Of a DNA stretch of 64,000 bases, positions 33,931 through 45,666 are shown piece after piece. The notes under the pieces are model-generated. The model was not told the origin of the DNA. It did no database searches and saw only the letters and a list, made by a program, of their open reading frames with translations. Location: positions 40,675,001-40,739,000 of the forward strand of contig JBAIAC010000004.1 of the NCBI GenBank assembly GCA_037349315.1, in the 5' to 3' direction. Both the position numbers and the translations under genes were made by a program. This DNA comes from Chelydra serpentina (Eukaryota; Chordata; Testudines; Chelydridae). Position 1 is the stretch's first letter. Each line of letters opens with the position of its first letter.

Positions 33931-35628
33931 TGATTTACTCTCCTACTGATTCCTGTCTGACCCTGTAATTCTGTTGATGATGCACGAGGATAGAATCCAA
34001 CTCACTCCCTCTTAGCTGTGTGACCTCTGCAGTGATACCAGGAGTAAACAGTAGTATAAATGTATCATTGTCACTAAAGAAGATATGCTTCTGAATATAT
34101 ATAAGGAGCAGATAAATTGAGTGAGAAGGTGATAATTTTATAGTCACTCCTTAGAGTAGAATCACACTTTAATATAACATTCTTGTTTTTTCTATCATGA
34201 AAGTTGAGAATTCATCCATGGTATATTTGGGAGGTAATAGGAGAAGGCAGCTGGATTTCTAACAAGACTAAGAAGTATACACGTCAACAAGGAAGCCTTA
34301 ACTATTACATGTTTTCTGCATATTGTGTCAAGGATGAGAGATCAAAGATGCAACTTTTTCTAGTTCATGAATTATGTATGTACACAATAATGTAATTTTC
34401 AATCTTGATTCTGTCAGACTTGGATAGATAGTCAAAACCAAGCATTTTTAATTCCCGTGCCTCTGGTTATTCCAGGCTTTATAGTTTTATATCCGAGTGA
34501 CAAGATTCCACTTCCTAGCACCTTCTAGCATTGGAACTAATGGGAATTGACCTGGTGTCAGTAAATCTCTAGAGGGCACAGTTCAAATATCAGCAAAGAA
34601 TTGGGACCTCAAAGAAATTAAAGAAAATAGCATTCAGGAAGGTTTGGGAAGTAGGAAATGGCTGAGCAATTGTGGACTGATGAGGTAAAGGTTAAAGTCT
34701 AGTATGGTTTACTGTATCTAGTAACCTGCAAAAGATGGATTTAATTATTTTCAAAGAGTGTCACTTTAACCAATGGAAGAATTAAAGTGATATTAGATCA
34801 GCCTTTAAACAAGCCCTTGGTTTTTATTGTTTAAACATGCACACATCCGTATTCTCATTTTATTATATGGTTACCAGAAAGGGTATTTTAAAAATATTTA
34901 CATGAGGTGTATATGAAGCAGAGAGCTTTAAGCACACGAGTGATGAAGTGGTGCCCTTAAATCCTTTAGAAGTGAGAAAAAAGATGCTGAAATGTCATCG
35001 TTTTTGATATAATTTAGTGGGAAGAAATGGTGCAATAAGTGGTTTGAGCAGTAGGTGGCGCCTGACTGGAGTGAAAAGCAGATACAGATATGTGTTCGTT
35101 AAGGCTACTGATGCACATTTGCTCATGTGAGTAATCCTATTGATGTCAGTAAGTACTCTGCAGTGTGAGTAAGGGTTGCATAATCTGGTTCTCTGGTAGG
35201 GGAATTTTCCTCTCCTAGAATACAGTCTGCACAAGAGGAAGAGGAAGTTGAGAAAGAAATAGAAGGATCCAAAAGAGCCAGAGCCTAACATGGAAGCAGA
35301 GTTTGAGGCTAGTTTAGAAGCAAAGCACTTGCAGAGACTATTGAAGACAAAGCTGACTTAAAAACACTTGAGAAGCTCCCGAAGCCTGTAAAAGCAAGAC
35401 AAAGGATCTTCCTCATTCATAAGAGCCCATCTAGGAGTTCCAGGATACTGAAGGAAGTGTGGGACTCTTTTACAATGCCAGCCTGCAGTGAAATGCACCC
35501 ACAAGGAAGCTCTGACGGAGCTTTCAGAGCAAGAGAAGCCTGAAGCTGGAAGAAAATAATTTCCCTGCAGATGCATGCAGTAGAATAGATACTACCCTAA
35601 AAATTCCTCCAAACCAAGTAATGATAAC
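33931..35628. other. No recognised gene or repeat
   Basis: Includes a lysine- and glutamate-rich plus-strand text near 35240-35345 that is interrupted by stops in each frame. Nothing assignable. Confidence 0.35.
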
Positions 35629-35732
35629 AGTTACTGTACTGGTTTCAGTGTAGTAGCTGTGTTAGTCTGTGTCAGCAAAAAGAAAACAAGAAAAATACCC
35701 GTGGCACCTTAGAGACTAACAAATTTATTTCA

Positions 35733-35774
35733 GCATAAGCTTTCGTGGGTTAAGAACCCACTTCATCGGATGCA
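35733..35774 (-). ncRNA. Hammerhead-like motif in left PLE terminus
   Basis: Minus strand: GCAT, CCGATGAA, hairpin GTGGGTT/AACCCAC, GAAA, GCTT, ATGC. The first stem pairs fully. Confidence 0.35.
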
Positions 35775-35909
35775 TGGAATGGAACATACAGTGAACAGAT
35801 ATTTCTGCGGTGACCTAGAATCCTACTTTCGATGTCTCCGACTCAAATAATATTTCCAACACACCTCTGTACAACATACTAACCCACAGAAACCTTCCTA
35901 CCAAAATCA

Positions 35910-36063
35910 CAAAAAGAAGGATTCTGCGTGGACTCCTCCTGAAGGTCGAAACAACAGACTGGACTTTTACATAGAATGCTTCCATCGACGTGCACGGGCT
36001 GAAATTGTAGAAAAGCAGCATCACTTGCCCCATAACCTCAGCCGTGCAGAACACGATGCCATC
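35910..36063 (+). pseudogene. PLE protein, N-terminal region (fragment)
   Basis: An open frame from about 35910 reads KKKDSAWTPPEGRNNRL and then FYIECFHRRARAEIVE before meeting the CR1 insertion at 36064. The same reading resumes at 37243. Upstream text (35815-35909) looks coding in another frame, so a frame change lies near 35905. Its role, by position, is the N-terminal extension that precedes the reverse transcriptase core in Penelope-like proteins. Confidence 0.65.
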
Positions 36064-37242
36064 ATAGAATCATAGAATCTCAGGGTTGGAAGGGACCTCA
36101 GGAGGTCATCTAGTCCAACCCCCTGCTCAAAGCAGGACCAACCCCAACTAAATCATCCCAGCCAGGGCTTTGTCAAGCCTGACCTTAAAAACCTCTAAGG
36201 AAGGAGATTCCACCACCTCCCTAGGTAACCCATTCCAGTGCTTCACCACCCTACTAGTGAAAAAGTTTTTCCTAATATCCAACCTAAACCTCCCCCTCTG
36301 CAACTTGAGACCATTACTCCTTGTTCTGTCATCTTCTACCACTGAGAACAGTCTAGATCCATCCTCTTTGGAACCCCCTTTTAGGTAGTTGAAAGCAGCT
36401 ATCAAATCCCCCCTCACTCTTCTCTTCTGCAGGCTAAACAATCCCAGTTCCCTCAGCCTCTCCTCATACGTCATGTGCTCCAGCCCCCTAATCATTTTTG
36501 TTGCCCTCCGTTGGACTCTTTCCAATTTATCCACATCCTTCTTGTAGTGTGGGGCCCAAAACTGGACACAGTACTCCAAATGAGGCCTCACCAGTGCCGA
36601 ATAGAGGGGAATAATCACGTCCCTCGATCTGCTGGAAATGCCCCTACTTATACAGCCCAAAATGCCGTTAGCCTTCTTGGCAACAAGGGCACACTGTTGA
36701 CTCATATTCAGCTTTTCGTCCACTGTAACCCCTAGGTCCTTTTCTGCAGAACTGCTGCCCAGCCATTCGGTCCCTAGTCTGTAGCAGTGCATGGGATTTT
36801 TCCATCCTAAGTGCAGGACTCTGCACTTGTCCTTGTTGAACCTCATCAGATTTCTTTTGGCCCAATCCTCTAATTTGTCTAGGTCCCTCTGTATCCTGTC
36901 CCTACCCTCCAGCGTATCAACCACTCCTCCCAGTTTAGTGTCATCTGCAAACTTGCTAAGGGTGCAGTCCACACCATCCTCCAGGTCGTTGATGAAGATA
37001 TTGAACAAAACCGGCCCCAGCACCGACCCTTGGGGCACTCCACTTGATACCGGCTGCCAACTAGACATGGAGCCATTGATCACTACCCGTTGATCACGAC
37101 CATCCAGCCAGTTTTCTATCCACCTTACTGTCCATTCATCCAGCCCATACTTCTTTAACTTGCTGGCAAGAACACTGTGGGAGACTGTATCAAAAGCTTT
37201 GCTAAAGTCAAGAAATAGCACATCCACTGCTTTCCCCTCATC
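36064..37242 (-). mobile_element. CR1 LINE, 5'-truncated, inserted into the PLE
   Basis: The minus strand encodes most of a CR1 ORF2 C-terminal half. In order it shows [16 protein letters not shown] (motif A), [18 protein letters not shown] (motif B), FADDTKLGG (the catalytic FADD, motif C), thumb and connection regions, and the usual end LDKALAGMI. The 3' untranslated end with its CATAGAATCATAGAATC octamers is at 36064-36080. The frame is uninterrupted from 37242 to 36148, so this copy is young. The predicted start region reading VVPKAVDEG mixes PLE antisense with CR1. The three bases ATC at the two junctions are shared, so the duplication is minimal or absent, as is usual for CR1. Confidence 0.9.
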
Positions 37243-37815
37243 AACAGCCTTAGGAACAACTCTGACATCATAATAAAAAAGGCTGACAAAGGAGGTGCTG
37301 TCGTCATCATGAATAAGTTGGAATATGAACAAGAGGCTGCCAGGCAGCTCTCTAACTTCACATTCTACAGGCCATTATCCTCTGATCCCACTGAAGAGTA
37401 CCAAAAGGAACTAGACCATTTGCTCCAGAAACTCCCTGGAAAAGCACAGGAACAAATTTGTACAGACACGTGCCCTGAACCCCGACCAGGGGTATTCTAT
37501 TTGCTACCCAAGATCCATAAACCTGGAAATCCTGGACGCCCCATCATCTCAGGCATCGGCACCCTAACAGCAGGATTGTCTGGCTATGTGGACTGTCTCC
37601 TCAGGCACTATGCTACCAGCACTCCCAGCTATCTTCGAGACACCACTGACTTCCTGAGAAAACTACAATCCATCGGTGATCTTCCAGACAACACCATCCT
37701 GGCCACTATGGATGTAGAAGCCCTCTACACCAACATTCCACACAAAGATGGACTACAAGCCATCAGGAACAGGATCCCTGATAATGCCATGGCTAACCTA
37801 GTTGCTGAACTTTGA
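37243..37815 (+). pseudogene. PLE reverse transcriptase, first part
   Basis: Reverse transcriptase of Penelope-like type, copying element RNA into DNA. Directly from the CR1 junction the frame reads [20 protein letters not shown], the conserved KADKGG motif. It continues through LLPKIHKPGNPGRPIISGIG (fingers; KIHKP and GRPI) and ILATMDVEALYTNIPH (motif A with the catalytic Asp in MDVEALYTNIP). The frame ends at TGA at 37813. The following 37802 frame continues the protein, so a one-base change disrupts it. An ATG at 37309 lies inside the domain and is unlikely to be the true start. Confidence 0.9.
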
Positions 37816-38461
37816 TTTTGTCCTCACCCACAACTATTTCACATTTGGGAACAATATATACCTTCAAGTCAGTGGCACTGCTATGGGTACCCGCATGGCC
37901 CCACAGTATGCCAACATTTTTATGGCTGGCTTAGAACAACGCTTCCTTAGCTCTCGTTCCCTAATGCCCCTACTCTACTTGCGCTACATTGATGACATCT
38001 TCATCATCTGGACCCACAGAAAAGAAACCCTTGAGGAATTCCACCATGATTTCAACAATTTCCATCCCACCATCAACCTTAGCCTAGACCAGTCCACACA
38101 AGCGGTCCATTTCCTAGACACTACTGTGGTAATAAGTGATGGTCACATAAACACCACCCTGTACTGGAAACCTACTGACCACTATACTTACCTACATGCC
38201 TCCAGCTTCCATCCTGAACACACCACACGATCCATTGTCTACAGCCAAGCTCTAAGATACAACCACATTTGCTCCAATCCCTCTGACAGAGACACACACC
38301 TACAAGATCTCTATCAAGCATTCTTAAAACTACAATACCCACCTGATGAAGTGAAAAAACAGATTGACAGAGCCAGAAGAGTACCCAGAAGTCACCTACT
38401 ACAAGATAGGCCCAACAAAAAAAACAACAGAACGCCACTAGCTGTCACCTTCAGCCCCTAA
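37802..38461 (+). pseudogene. PLE reverse transcriptase, second part
   Basis: Continues the domain: GTAMGTRMAPQYANIFM (motif B) and LRYIDDIFIIW (motif C with catalytic YIDD), then a thumb-like region with LDTTVVISDGHINTTLYWKP and a conserved HASSFHP stretch. A basic linker (RARRVPRSHLL) leads toward the endonuclease. It overlaps the preceding frame by 14 bases, indicating a frameshift rather than two genes. It ends at a TAA at 38459. Catalytic residues are all present. Confidence 0.9.
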
Positions 38462-38533
38462 CTAAAACCTCTCCAGCGCATCATCAAAGATCTATAACCT
38501 ATCCTGAAAGATGATCCCTCACTCTCACAGATC

Positions 38534-39067
38534 TTGGGAAACAGACCAGTCCTCGCTTACAGACAGCCCCCCAACCTGAAGCAAATACTCACCAGCAACC
38601 ACACACCATACAACAAAAACACTATCCCAGGAACCTATCCTTGCAACAAAGCCCGATGCCAACTCTGTCCACATATCTATTCAAGTGACACCATCACAGG
38701 ACCTAATCACATCAGCCACACCATCAGGGGCTCGTTCACCTGCACATCTACCAATGTGATATATGCCATCATGTGCCGGCAATGCCCCTCTGCCATGTAC
38801 ATTGGCCAAACTGGACAGTCTCTACGCAAAAGAATAAACGGACATAAATCTGACATCAGGAATCATAACATTCAAAAGCCAGTAGGTGAACACTTCAACC
38901 TCCCTAATCACTCAATGACAGATATAAAAGTAGCAATTTTGCAACCGAATAACTTCAAAAACAGGCTCCAACGAGAAACTATGGAATTGGAATTAATATG
39001 CAAACTAGATACCATTACCTTAGGCTTGAATATTGACTGTGGATGGCTCGGTCATTACGTTAATTGA
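38534..39067 (+). pseudogene. PLE GIY-YIG endonuclease
   Basis: Endonuclease that nicks target DNA for PLE integration. An N-terminal cysteine cluster (CNKARCQLC, about residues 35-43) resembles the zinc-binding linker of PLE endonucleases. The GIY-YIG core follows: VIYAIMC (about 74-80), MYIGQTGQSLRKRINGHKSD (about 87-106, giving the second tyrosine of the signature, arginine and histidine). Downstream come RETMELELI with the catalytic-type Glu and LGLNID with the Asn. The reading is intact to its natural end. It is separated from the reverse transcriptase by a stop and a frame change (38461-38533), so in an active element both would be one protein. The minus-strand reading is a shadow. Confidence 0.9.
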
Positions 39068-39257
39068 ATTTATTTCCCCCCCTTAACACCTTTGTGTCAA
39101 CTGTCTGTAATGGGCCATGTTGATTATCACTTCAAAAATTTCTACTGATAACAGTTCCTTTCAATTAATTAGCCTCTTAACGTTGGTATAGGCACTTCCG
39201 CCTTATCATGTTTCTTTGAATGTATAAATATCCTGTTCACTGTATGTTCCATTCCAT

Positions 39258-39298
39258 GCATCCGATGAAGTGGGTTCTTAACCCACGAAAGCTTTTGC
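39258..39298 (+). ncRNA. Hammerhead-like motif in right PLE terminus
   Basis: GCAT, CCGATGAA, hairpin GTGGGTT/AACCCAC, GAAA, GCTT, TTGC. The last block differs by one base from ATGC in the left terminus, so one pair of the first stem is lost here. Confidence 0.35.
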
Positions 39299-39832
39299 TG
39301 AAATACATTTGTTAGTTTCTAAGGTGCCACAGGTATTTTTCTTGTTTTCTAGTTACTGTACTGTTCAACTCAAGGGATAAAAAGGTCTCAAGCTGCCTAT
39401 TCTCAGGGGCATAGCTCTGTTTTTCCTGCAGATTTCTGCCTTTCCCAGGAAGAGGCACCCTTGCTCCCCATCTGTCTCTACAAATGGCTCCGTTTGTAAA
39501 AGAGTTGATGTAGCTGAGCATAGGGAAGAAGAGACCGTGACTTCTTTTTAAAGGCAAGAATTCTTGTTCTGCAGGTTGATATTAGGAAAGGGGAGGAGAA
39601 AAACCTAAATAAGTAAATAGTATATATCATGTGATATAAAAGCTGACAATTTATTAATGTGATGCCGAGAAAATGGATTGAAATAATAAGTTAGAATAGC
39701 CTTAGACTGCAGTAACTATTACAAGCTATTGTGATCCAATATGGCAGCTGTGGATGCCTCTTCCTGGGAAAGGCTGAAATTTGATATTGTGGAAATAATA
39801 GTATGTGATTATGTAATGAAAGATTGTGGTTA

Positions 39833-40230
39833 AAATTTTCAAAAGTACCTAAGTTCCATTTTCAAAAGTGACATAGGTGTTTAGGAGCTTAAGGGAATGT
39901 CTATACTGCAGCTGTGTGTGTGGCTGCAGTCCATATAGACCTATCTGAGCTAGTTTTAATCTAGCTAGCTCGGGAAACCAGCAGCAGTCAAGACATGACA
40001 GCATGAACTTCAGCCTGGGCTATACAACCCCCCCTGGAACCCTGGGTAATTTCGTGGGTGGCTAGGAAGCTTCACTGCTATCCCTATTGAGCTAGCTAGT
40101 TTAACACTAACTCAGGTAAGTCTACACAACCTGCAATGAGGCCACCTGACTGCAGTGTAGATATATTCTAAGTCTCAATGGAAGTCAATGGAACTTAGGA
40201 GTTCAAGTGTCTTTTTTTTGAAAATGGGAT
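39833..40230. mobile_element. Palindromic MITE (ATTTTCAAAAGT ends), interrupted
   Basis: Left AAATTTTCAAAAGTACC and right GTCTTTTTTTTGAAAATGGG are imperfect inverted ends. Inner arms contain CCTAAGTTCC and, inverted, GGAACTTAGGAG. A Harbinger MITE (39893-40168) sits inside. Relatives: 21466-21658, 55841-55945, 59450-59545. Confidence 0.6.
39893..40168. mobile_element. Harbinger-type MITE with TAA duplication
   Basis: TAA at 39890-39892 and 40169-40171. Ends GGGAATGTCTATACTGCAG and CTGCAGTGTAGATATATTC are inverted repeats with a few differences. Interior hairpin GAGCTAGTTTTAATCTAGC. Confidence 0.8.
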
Positions 40231-41300
40231 GTACGTGCTATTGAACATGTTACTCTAGTTCCCAATGCCTGCATCCAAGGGTTCAGAATTAATGTCGCAT
40301 GGGCCACCTTAATTCTGGCATTACCTAACTTCTGAGTGCTTGAGTTTACAATCTAAATAATGTTCTTTTAGTATTTTGTATGTAATATATGTATATATCG
40401 CAATATTTGGCAGAAGATTATATAAAGAGAGACCATATATCAAAGGCATAAAAGAAAGCAAAGTTAAGGCTGAGCATTAACTGGAACATTTGGCTTTTGA
40501 ACAGTAGTATCACCAGATTTTTGCATGAAACTATTAATAATAATAATAGTGTAAATATATTATTTCCTTACTAGTTATGGTATACCATTAATAAAATGAA
40601 AAAATAATTCTCAAAATAGCAAGTGAACTGTTTTCATTTTGCAGTATTCTGCATCACTTCACGCTAGACTAAACTAATGCAATGCCACAGAGAAGTGTTA
40701 ACTAAAGCTACTTCACTGGCTTGCATTTTATCTATGACCCTCACTTACTAGCAATGAAAGAGCAACATTACATTAAGGTTTCCTCTTCATTCTACTATGA
40801 CACACAGACAATATAATAGAAAACTGCTAATATAGACATTTTTAATATGATACCTCTGTAGTGCAGATATACTGTTCTTTCCCATTCATGCTCACTTGTA
40901 ATTTGTATAGGCAAAAGAATGGCTCATATTTTTAGGTTTATGAATAAAATCCCACAGTATTCCACATGCGAACACTCCCAGTATTCTTTTATAGGCTAAA
41001 AGGGGGTCCCTATGCACATAAATATTAATGTGTGCACCTGCCTTCAATAAGCCCATGTCAAGTGAACAGCATGCCAAATTTGCCTTGTAAAGCAAATGTA
41101 AAAAGAACAGACTTGTTGCATTGAAAAACATATTTTTAAAGGAAAATCACAATTGAACAGGTTTAGTTGAGGTCTGGGACATGAAAGTATCTGAGCCAGG
41201 CCTATGAAATAATGGAGGGAAAAAGGTCACCATAATTACAGTGGATTTTTTCATGTCACGTTCAGAAAAATTGCAGAGTATGTTCTGTAGTAGCTACGTT
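40231..41300. other. No recognised gene or repeat
   Basis: AT-rich with TA-rich runs near 40380 and 40550. Confidence 0.35.
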
Positions 41301-41309
41301 GGCCATGTC

Positions 41310-41699
41310 TTTCCAACTCGGCCCTAGACTAAATGGTGCTCCAGGCAAGGCGCATCTTCAGTGCCTCCCCTCCATTTGTTAAACTCTTGAATACCTTATT
41401 TTTTATTGTATTTGTAGCTCATTTCACGACTTCAATGCACAATTTGCATGCATGATTATCCCTTTCATAGATGATAAATTTGCTCGCTAGGATCTGTAAA
41501 TCTGTATTTATTCATGCCATATATAACCAAATACAAAAAAGCATTTCCTCTAAGCTTATAGAAACTTTTTAATTTTAAGAATAACTGAAATGTACTAACA
41601 TCGAGAAATTGAACCGTGCACCAACATTGGGTGGACCAGTATTAAATAGTGTTACAGTAGGTGACAGCCTTAGAATGTTAACTTTAATTCATTAGTTCA
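41310..41699 (-). mobile_element. Downstream part of hAT element
   Basis: Lies 3' of the transposase remnant. Text such as AAATGGTGCTCCAGGCAAGG near 41334 looks like the start of a terminal repeat region, but the opposite terminus was not found beyond 43090, so the ends are undefined. Confidence 0.35.
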
Positions 41700-43090
41700 A
41701 AAGGTCGCTTTTCTTGCCTTTGCCCTCGCGAACTAAAGCACAGCATCAGAGAGATCCAAAGACTGGCCAATGGCATTTTCTAGTGATAAAATAGCAAGTG
41801 ATGTCAATCATTCATCGGCCATCATCGATCGAAGATGTGTTTTAATGAGCCCGAGTTTCAAAAAGCTGCATTCAACACTTGTGACTGTGACCGGCAGAAA
41901 GAGCAGAATCCTTAAATGATTAGGACATTAGGAAAAGTGTCCTTCAGCTCTGCATTGTGAATGAAGTGAAGAACTTGGAGTGGAGAATGCTTCCTGTGTT
42001 GCAAAATGTGACGGACATTATCCAATTTGACATAAAGGTTTTTATCATTGATGTCCGAACATTTCCCAGGTGTCAGCATCTGGTGAAAGTCTGTATAATT
42101 GTTCAAGAGTGTTTTTCTGTCTACCGGCAGCTTACTAAGGTCATACAATGCCCCCCTCCCCCAATCTTGTTGTGGTGCTTCATTTGTCCAAACCTTTCTT
42201 CTATGGACACTTGAGCAATGTCAGTGAGTGAGCAAAACAGCTCCCTCTTGAAGAAATTTGAAGTCATTGATCTGGTTTGGCCCTGTGTCAGATTCTGGCC
42301 TCAGCTTTATTTGACTGTGCCAGTTTATCAGGGCGCCATAAACCTCAGTCACTGGCGTTATGTTGTCAATGCGACTCTCCCAGCGAGTGTCACTTAGCAG
42401 CTTCATGGTCAGATGTGTAACATTGGCCGTGAGAATCTTCCACCTGATAGTTGATGCTGAAAACAGGATTTATATCCTTTGCAGTACTCTGAAGAGAGAT
42501 TCTGAATCTAAAGAAGATGACGCTGCATCTAACACAACCAGGTTGAGAGAATGGGAGCTACAAGGCACGAAGAAAGTTCTTAGATTCAATGCAGGGATCC
42601 TTGTCTGGACGCCACTGTTTCTTTCCTTCTTGTACGCACCATTGTTGTAGCCTTGGCCACAGCAGTCCTGAAGCTTCATTTTATTCTCATTCAAAATGTT
42701 CATAAACAATTCTGTTAGGCCTTTTCCAGTAGAGTCGTCGACAGACTGGAACAGTTAAAGTGTTCCTTTACTTGGATACAGCCATCCTCAACGTCAACAA
42801 ATCTTACTGTACACGACATCTTTTCACTGTGACTATTGTCAGGAGTGCAGTCCATTATTATGGCGTAATACTTTGCTTTGCCAAGCTGCATCAATATGTT
42901 ATCAAGCCCCTTCCTTGCCATAAAGTCATTCAATTTGTTTTGCAGCAGTAATGGCCCATAGCTTCTTTATGAAATTACTCGATGTAGGTGCTCACTCATG
43001 ACATGGTCGTATTTCCCAAGGAGCTCTACCAAACTGAGGAAATTACCATTATGTTCAGTGAACAACTTCACTCACACATGTGTAGACAGC
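41700..43090 (-). pseudogene. hAT transposase pseudogene, ZMYM1-like
   Basis: Minus-strand pieces give a hAT-type transposase in order. About 43070-42950: GNFLSLVELLGKYDHVMSEH. 42933-42715: MDCTPDNSHSEKMS, the region of the first catalytic Asp. 42709-42470: DCCGQGYNNGAY and PCSSHSLNLVVLDAA. 42406-42221: SDTRWESRIDNI, the conserved RW motif. 42148-41912 leads to the dimerisation region, which continues to about 41740 as TVTSVECSFLKLGLIKTHLR and, after a TGA, LTSLAILSLENAIG. At least three frame changes and two stops break it. The family resembles the transposase-derived ZMYM1 and related proteins; it is a transposon relic and not that gene. Confidence 0.8.
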
Positions 43091-43099
43091 TAATCTACA

Positions 43100-43655
43100 G
43101 ATCAGGCAGGATATAACAGATGAACAGAACAGAGAAACAAGTTGGGAATGGGATAGCATGATGAGAGAAACACATATACTAAAACATAATAATATAATCT
43201 CAGAACGGGGTGCCTTTTGTTTATGAAGGCTTAGGGTCTGATATGGTTTTGTGGTGTGTGGCATGCATTTGACAAAATAGTTTTAAATGCTGCGGAATTT
43301 TCTCAAAAAGAGATGAAGTCAGTGAAGATGATGATATTCTGTGTACCTGTCGTGAAAAGGGAGTTCATAATGTAGTACACATGGCTCGCTCACTGTTGGA
43401 GCTAATTGTAGAAAAAGTGGCCATGGTGGTTCAAAAAGGATGAATAAGCATTGAGAAAATCCAAGGAGAATTGTCAAGTATGCATGGCTAAGGTAGATTA
43501 AATGAATTATATATATTTACCACTATAAAATGTGGTACACAGCTGTGTTGTTTGCACATGTGCACATTCAAGTCCATTGAGCATTTCTTCTTGGAAACTA
43601 CTGATTTGCGTACATTGCTATGAGTTATGGTATCTCCTGGACTACATTCCCATTT
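43100..43655. other. No recognised gene or repeat
   Basis: Could include the 5' end of the hAT element; no terminal repeat was identified. Confidence 0.3.
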
Positions 43656-45666
43656 TCATAGAATCATAGAATTGTAGAATCATCGGACTGGAAGGGAGCT
43701 CGTGAGGTCATCTGGTCAAGTCCCCTGCACTCATGGCAGGACTAAGTATTATTTAGACCATCCCTGACAGGTGTTTGTCTAACCTGTTCTTAAAAATCTC
43801 CAATGACAGAGATTCCACAACCTCCCTAGGCAATTTATTCCAGTGCTTAACTACCCTGACAGTTGGGAAGTTTTTCTTAATGTCGAACCAAAACCTCCCT
43901 GCTGCAATTTAAGCCCATTGCTTCTTGTCCTATCCTCAGAGATGAAGGAGAAAAATTTACCTCCCTCCTAATTGTAACAACCTTTTATGTACTTGAAAAC
44001 TATGATCATGTCCCCGCTTAGTGTTCTGTTCTTCAGACTAAACAATCACCATTTTTTCAATCTTCCCTTATAGGTCATGCTTTCTAGACCTTTAATCATT
44101 TTTGTTGCTCCTCTCTGGACTCTCTCCAATTTGTCCACATCTTTCCTGAAATGTGGCACCCAGAACTGGACACAACACTCCAGTTGAGGCCTAATCAGTG
44201 TGGAGTAGGGCGGAAGAATAATTTTCTGTCGTTTACAACACTCCATCTAATACATCCCAGAATGACGTTTGCTTTTTTTGTGACAGTGTTACACTGTTGA
44301 CTCATACATAGCTTGTGATCCACTATGACCCCCAGATCCCTTTCCGCAATACTCTGTCCTAGGCAGTCATTTCCCATTTTGTATGTGTGCAACTGATTGT
44401 TCCTTCCTAAGTGGAGTACTTTGCATTTCATTGAATTGACTTATTGAATTTCATCCTATTTACTTCAGACCATTTCTCCAGTTTGTCCAGATCATTTTGA
44501 ATTTTAATCCTATCCTCCAAAGCACTTGCAGCCCCTCCCAGCTTGGTATCATCCGAAAACTTTATAAGTGTACTCTCCATGCCATTATCTAAATAATTGA
44601 TGAAGATATTAAACAGAAACTGACCCAGAATTCATCCCTGCAGAACACCACTCGATATGCCCTTCCAGCTTGACTGTGAACCACTGATAACTACTCTCTG
44701 GGAATGGTTTTCCAACCAGTTATGCACCCACCTTATAGCAGGTCCATCTAGATTGCATTTCCCTAGTTTGTTTATGAGTAGGTCATGTGAAACAGTATCA
44801 AAAGCCTTACTAAAGTCAATATATATCACATCTACTGTTTCCCCCCATCCACAAGGCTTGTTACCCTGTCAAAGAAAGCTACTAGGTTGGTTTGACACGA
44901 TTTGTTCTTGACCAGTCCATGCTGACTGTTACTTATCACCTAATTATCATCTAGGACAGTGTTTGCAAATTGATTGCTTAGTTATTTGCTCCATTATCTT
45001 TCCAGGTATGGAAGTTAAGCTGACTGGTCAGTAATTCCCTGGGTTGTCCTTATTCCCCTTTTTATAGATTGGCACTCTATTTGTCCTTTTCCAGTCCTCT
45101 GGAATTTCACCCGTTTTCCATGACTTTTTGAAGATAATTGCCAATGGCTCAGATATCTCCTCAGTCAGTTCTTTGAGTATTTTAGGATGTATTTCAACAC
45201 ACCCTAGTGACTTGAAGACATCTAACTTGTCTAAGTAATTTTTGACTTGTTCTTTCCCTATTCTATCCTATGATCCTACCTCTTTTTCACTGGCATTCAC
45301 TATATTAGATGAATCGTTACTAGCCTTTTTGGTGAAAACGGAAACAAAAAAGTCATTTAGCACTTCTGCCATTTCCACATTTTCTATCATTGTTTTTTCC
45401 CCCTCATTGCATAATGGGCCTACCTTGTCCTTGGTCTTCCTCTTCCTCTTGCTTCTAATGTATTTGTAGAATGTTTTCTTGTTACTCTTTATGTCTCTAG
45501 CTAGTTTAATCTCATTTTGTGCCTTTCTAATTTTGTCCCTATATACTTGTGTTATTTCTTTATATTCATCCTTTGTAATTTGAACTAGTTTCTACTTTTT
45601 GTAGGACTCTTTTTTGATTTTTAGATTATTGAAGATCTCCTGGTTAAGCCAGGGTGGTTTCTTGTT
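43656..45666 (-). mobile_element. CR1 LINE, subfamily distinct from the next copy
   Basis: The 3' end with CATAGAATCATAGAATTGTAG octamers is at 43656-43680. The minus strand then encodes decayed ORF2 pieces: LERVQRGATKMIKGLESMTY (44246-44046), GRNNQLHTYKMGNDCLGQ (44431-44195), and [17 protein letters not shown] with VISGSQSSWKGISSG (44829-44632). Upstream, 45000-45660 corresponds to the region before the reverse transcriptase. Many stops and frame changes are present. The same subfamily is in plus orientation at 61578-63199, including the text near CTGGTTAAGCCAGGGTGG. Confidence 0.85.

Larger units (their letters stand above)
35642..39350 (+). mobile_element. Nearly complete Penelope-like element with 13-bp target duplication
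   Basis: AGTTACTGTACTG occurs just before (35629-35641) and just after (39351-39363) the element. The termini are inverted: about 35686-35810 is the reverse complement of 39215-39347 with few differences, sharing GTGGCACCTTAGAGACTAAC-type text and the hairpin with CCCACGAAAGC. The left end additionally carries GTAGCTGTGTTAGTCTGTG. Between them, in plus orientation, lie an N-terminal region, a reverse transcriptase and a GIY-YIG endonuclease, the order typical of endonuclease-bearing Penelope-like elements. One CR1 insertion, a frame change near 37810 and a stop plus frame change near 38461 break it. Removing the CR1 leaves about 2.5 kb, close to a full-length PLE. Confidence 0.9.
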
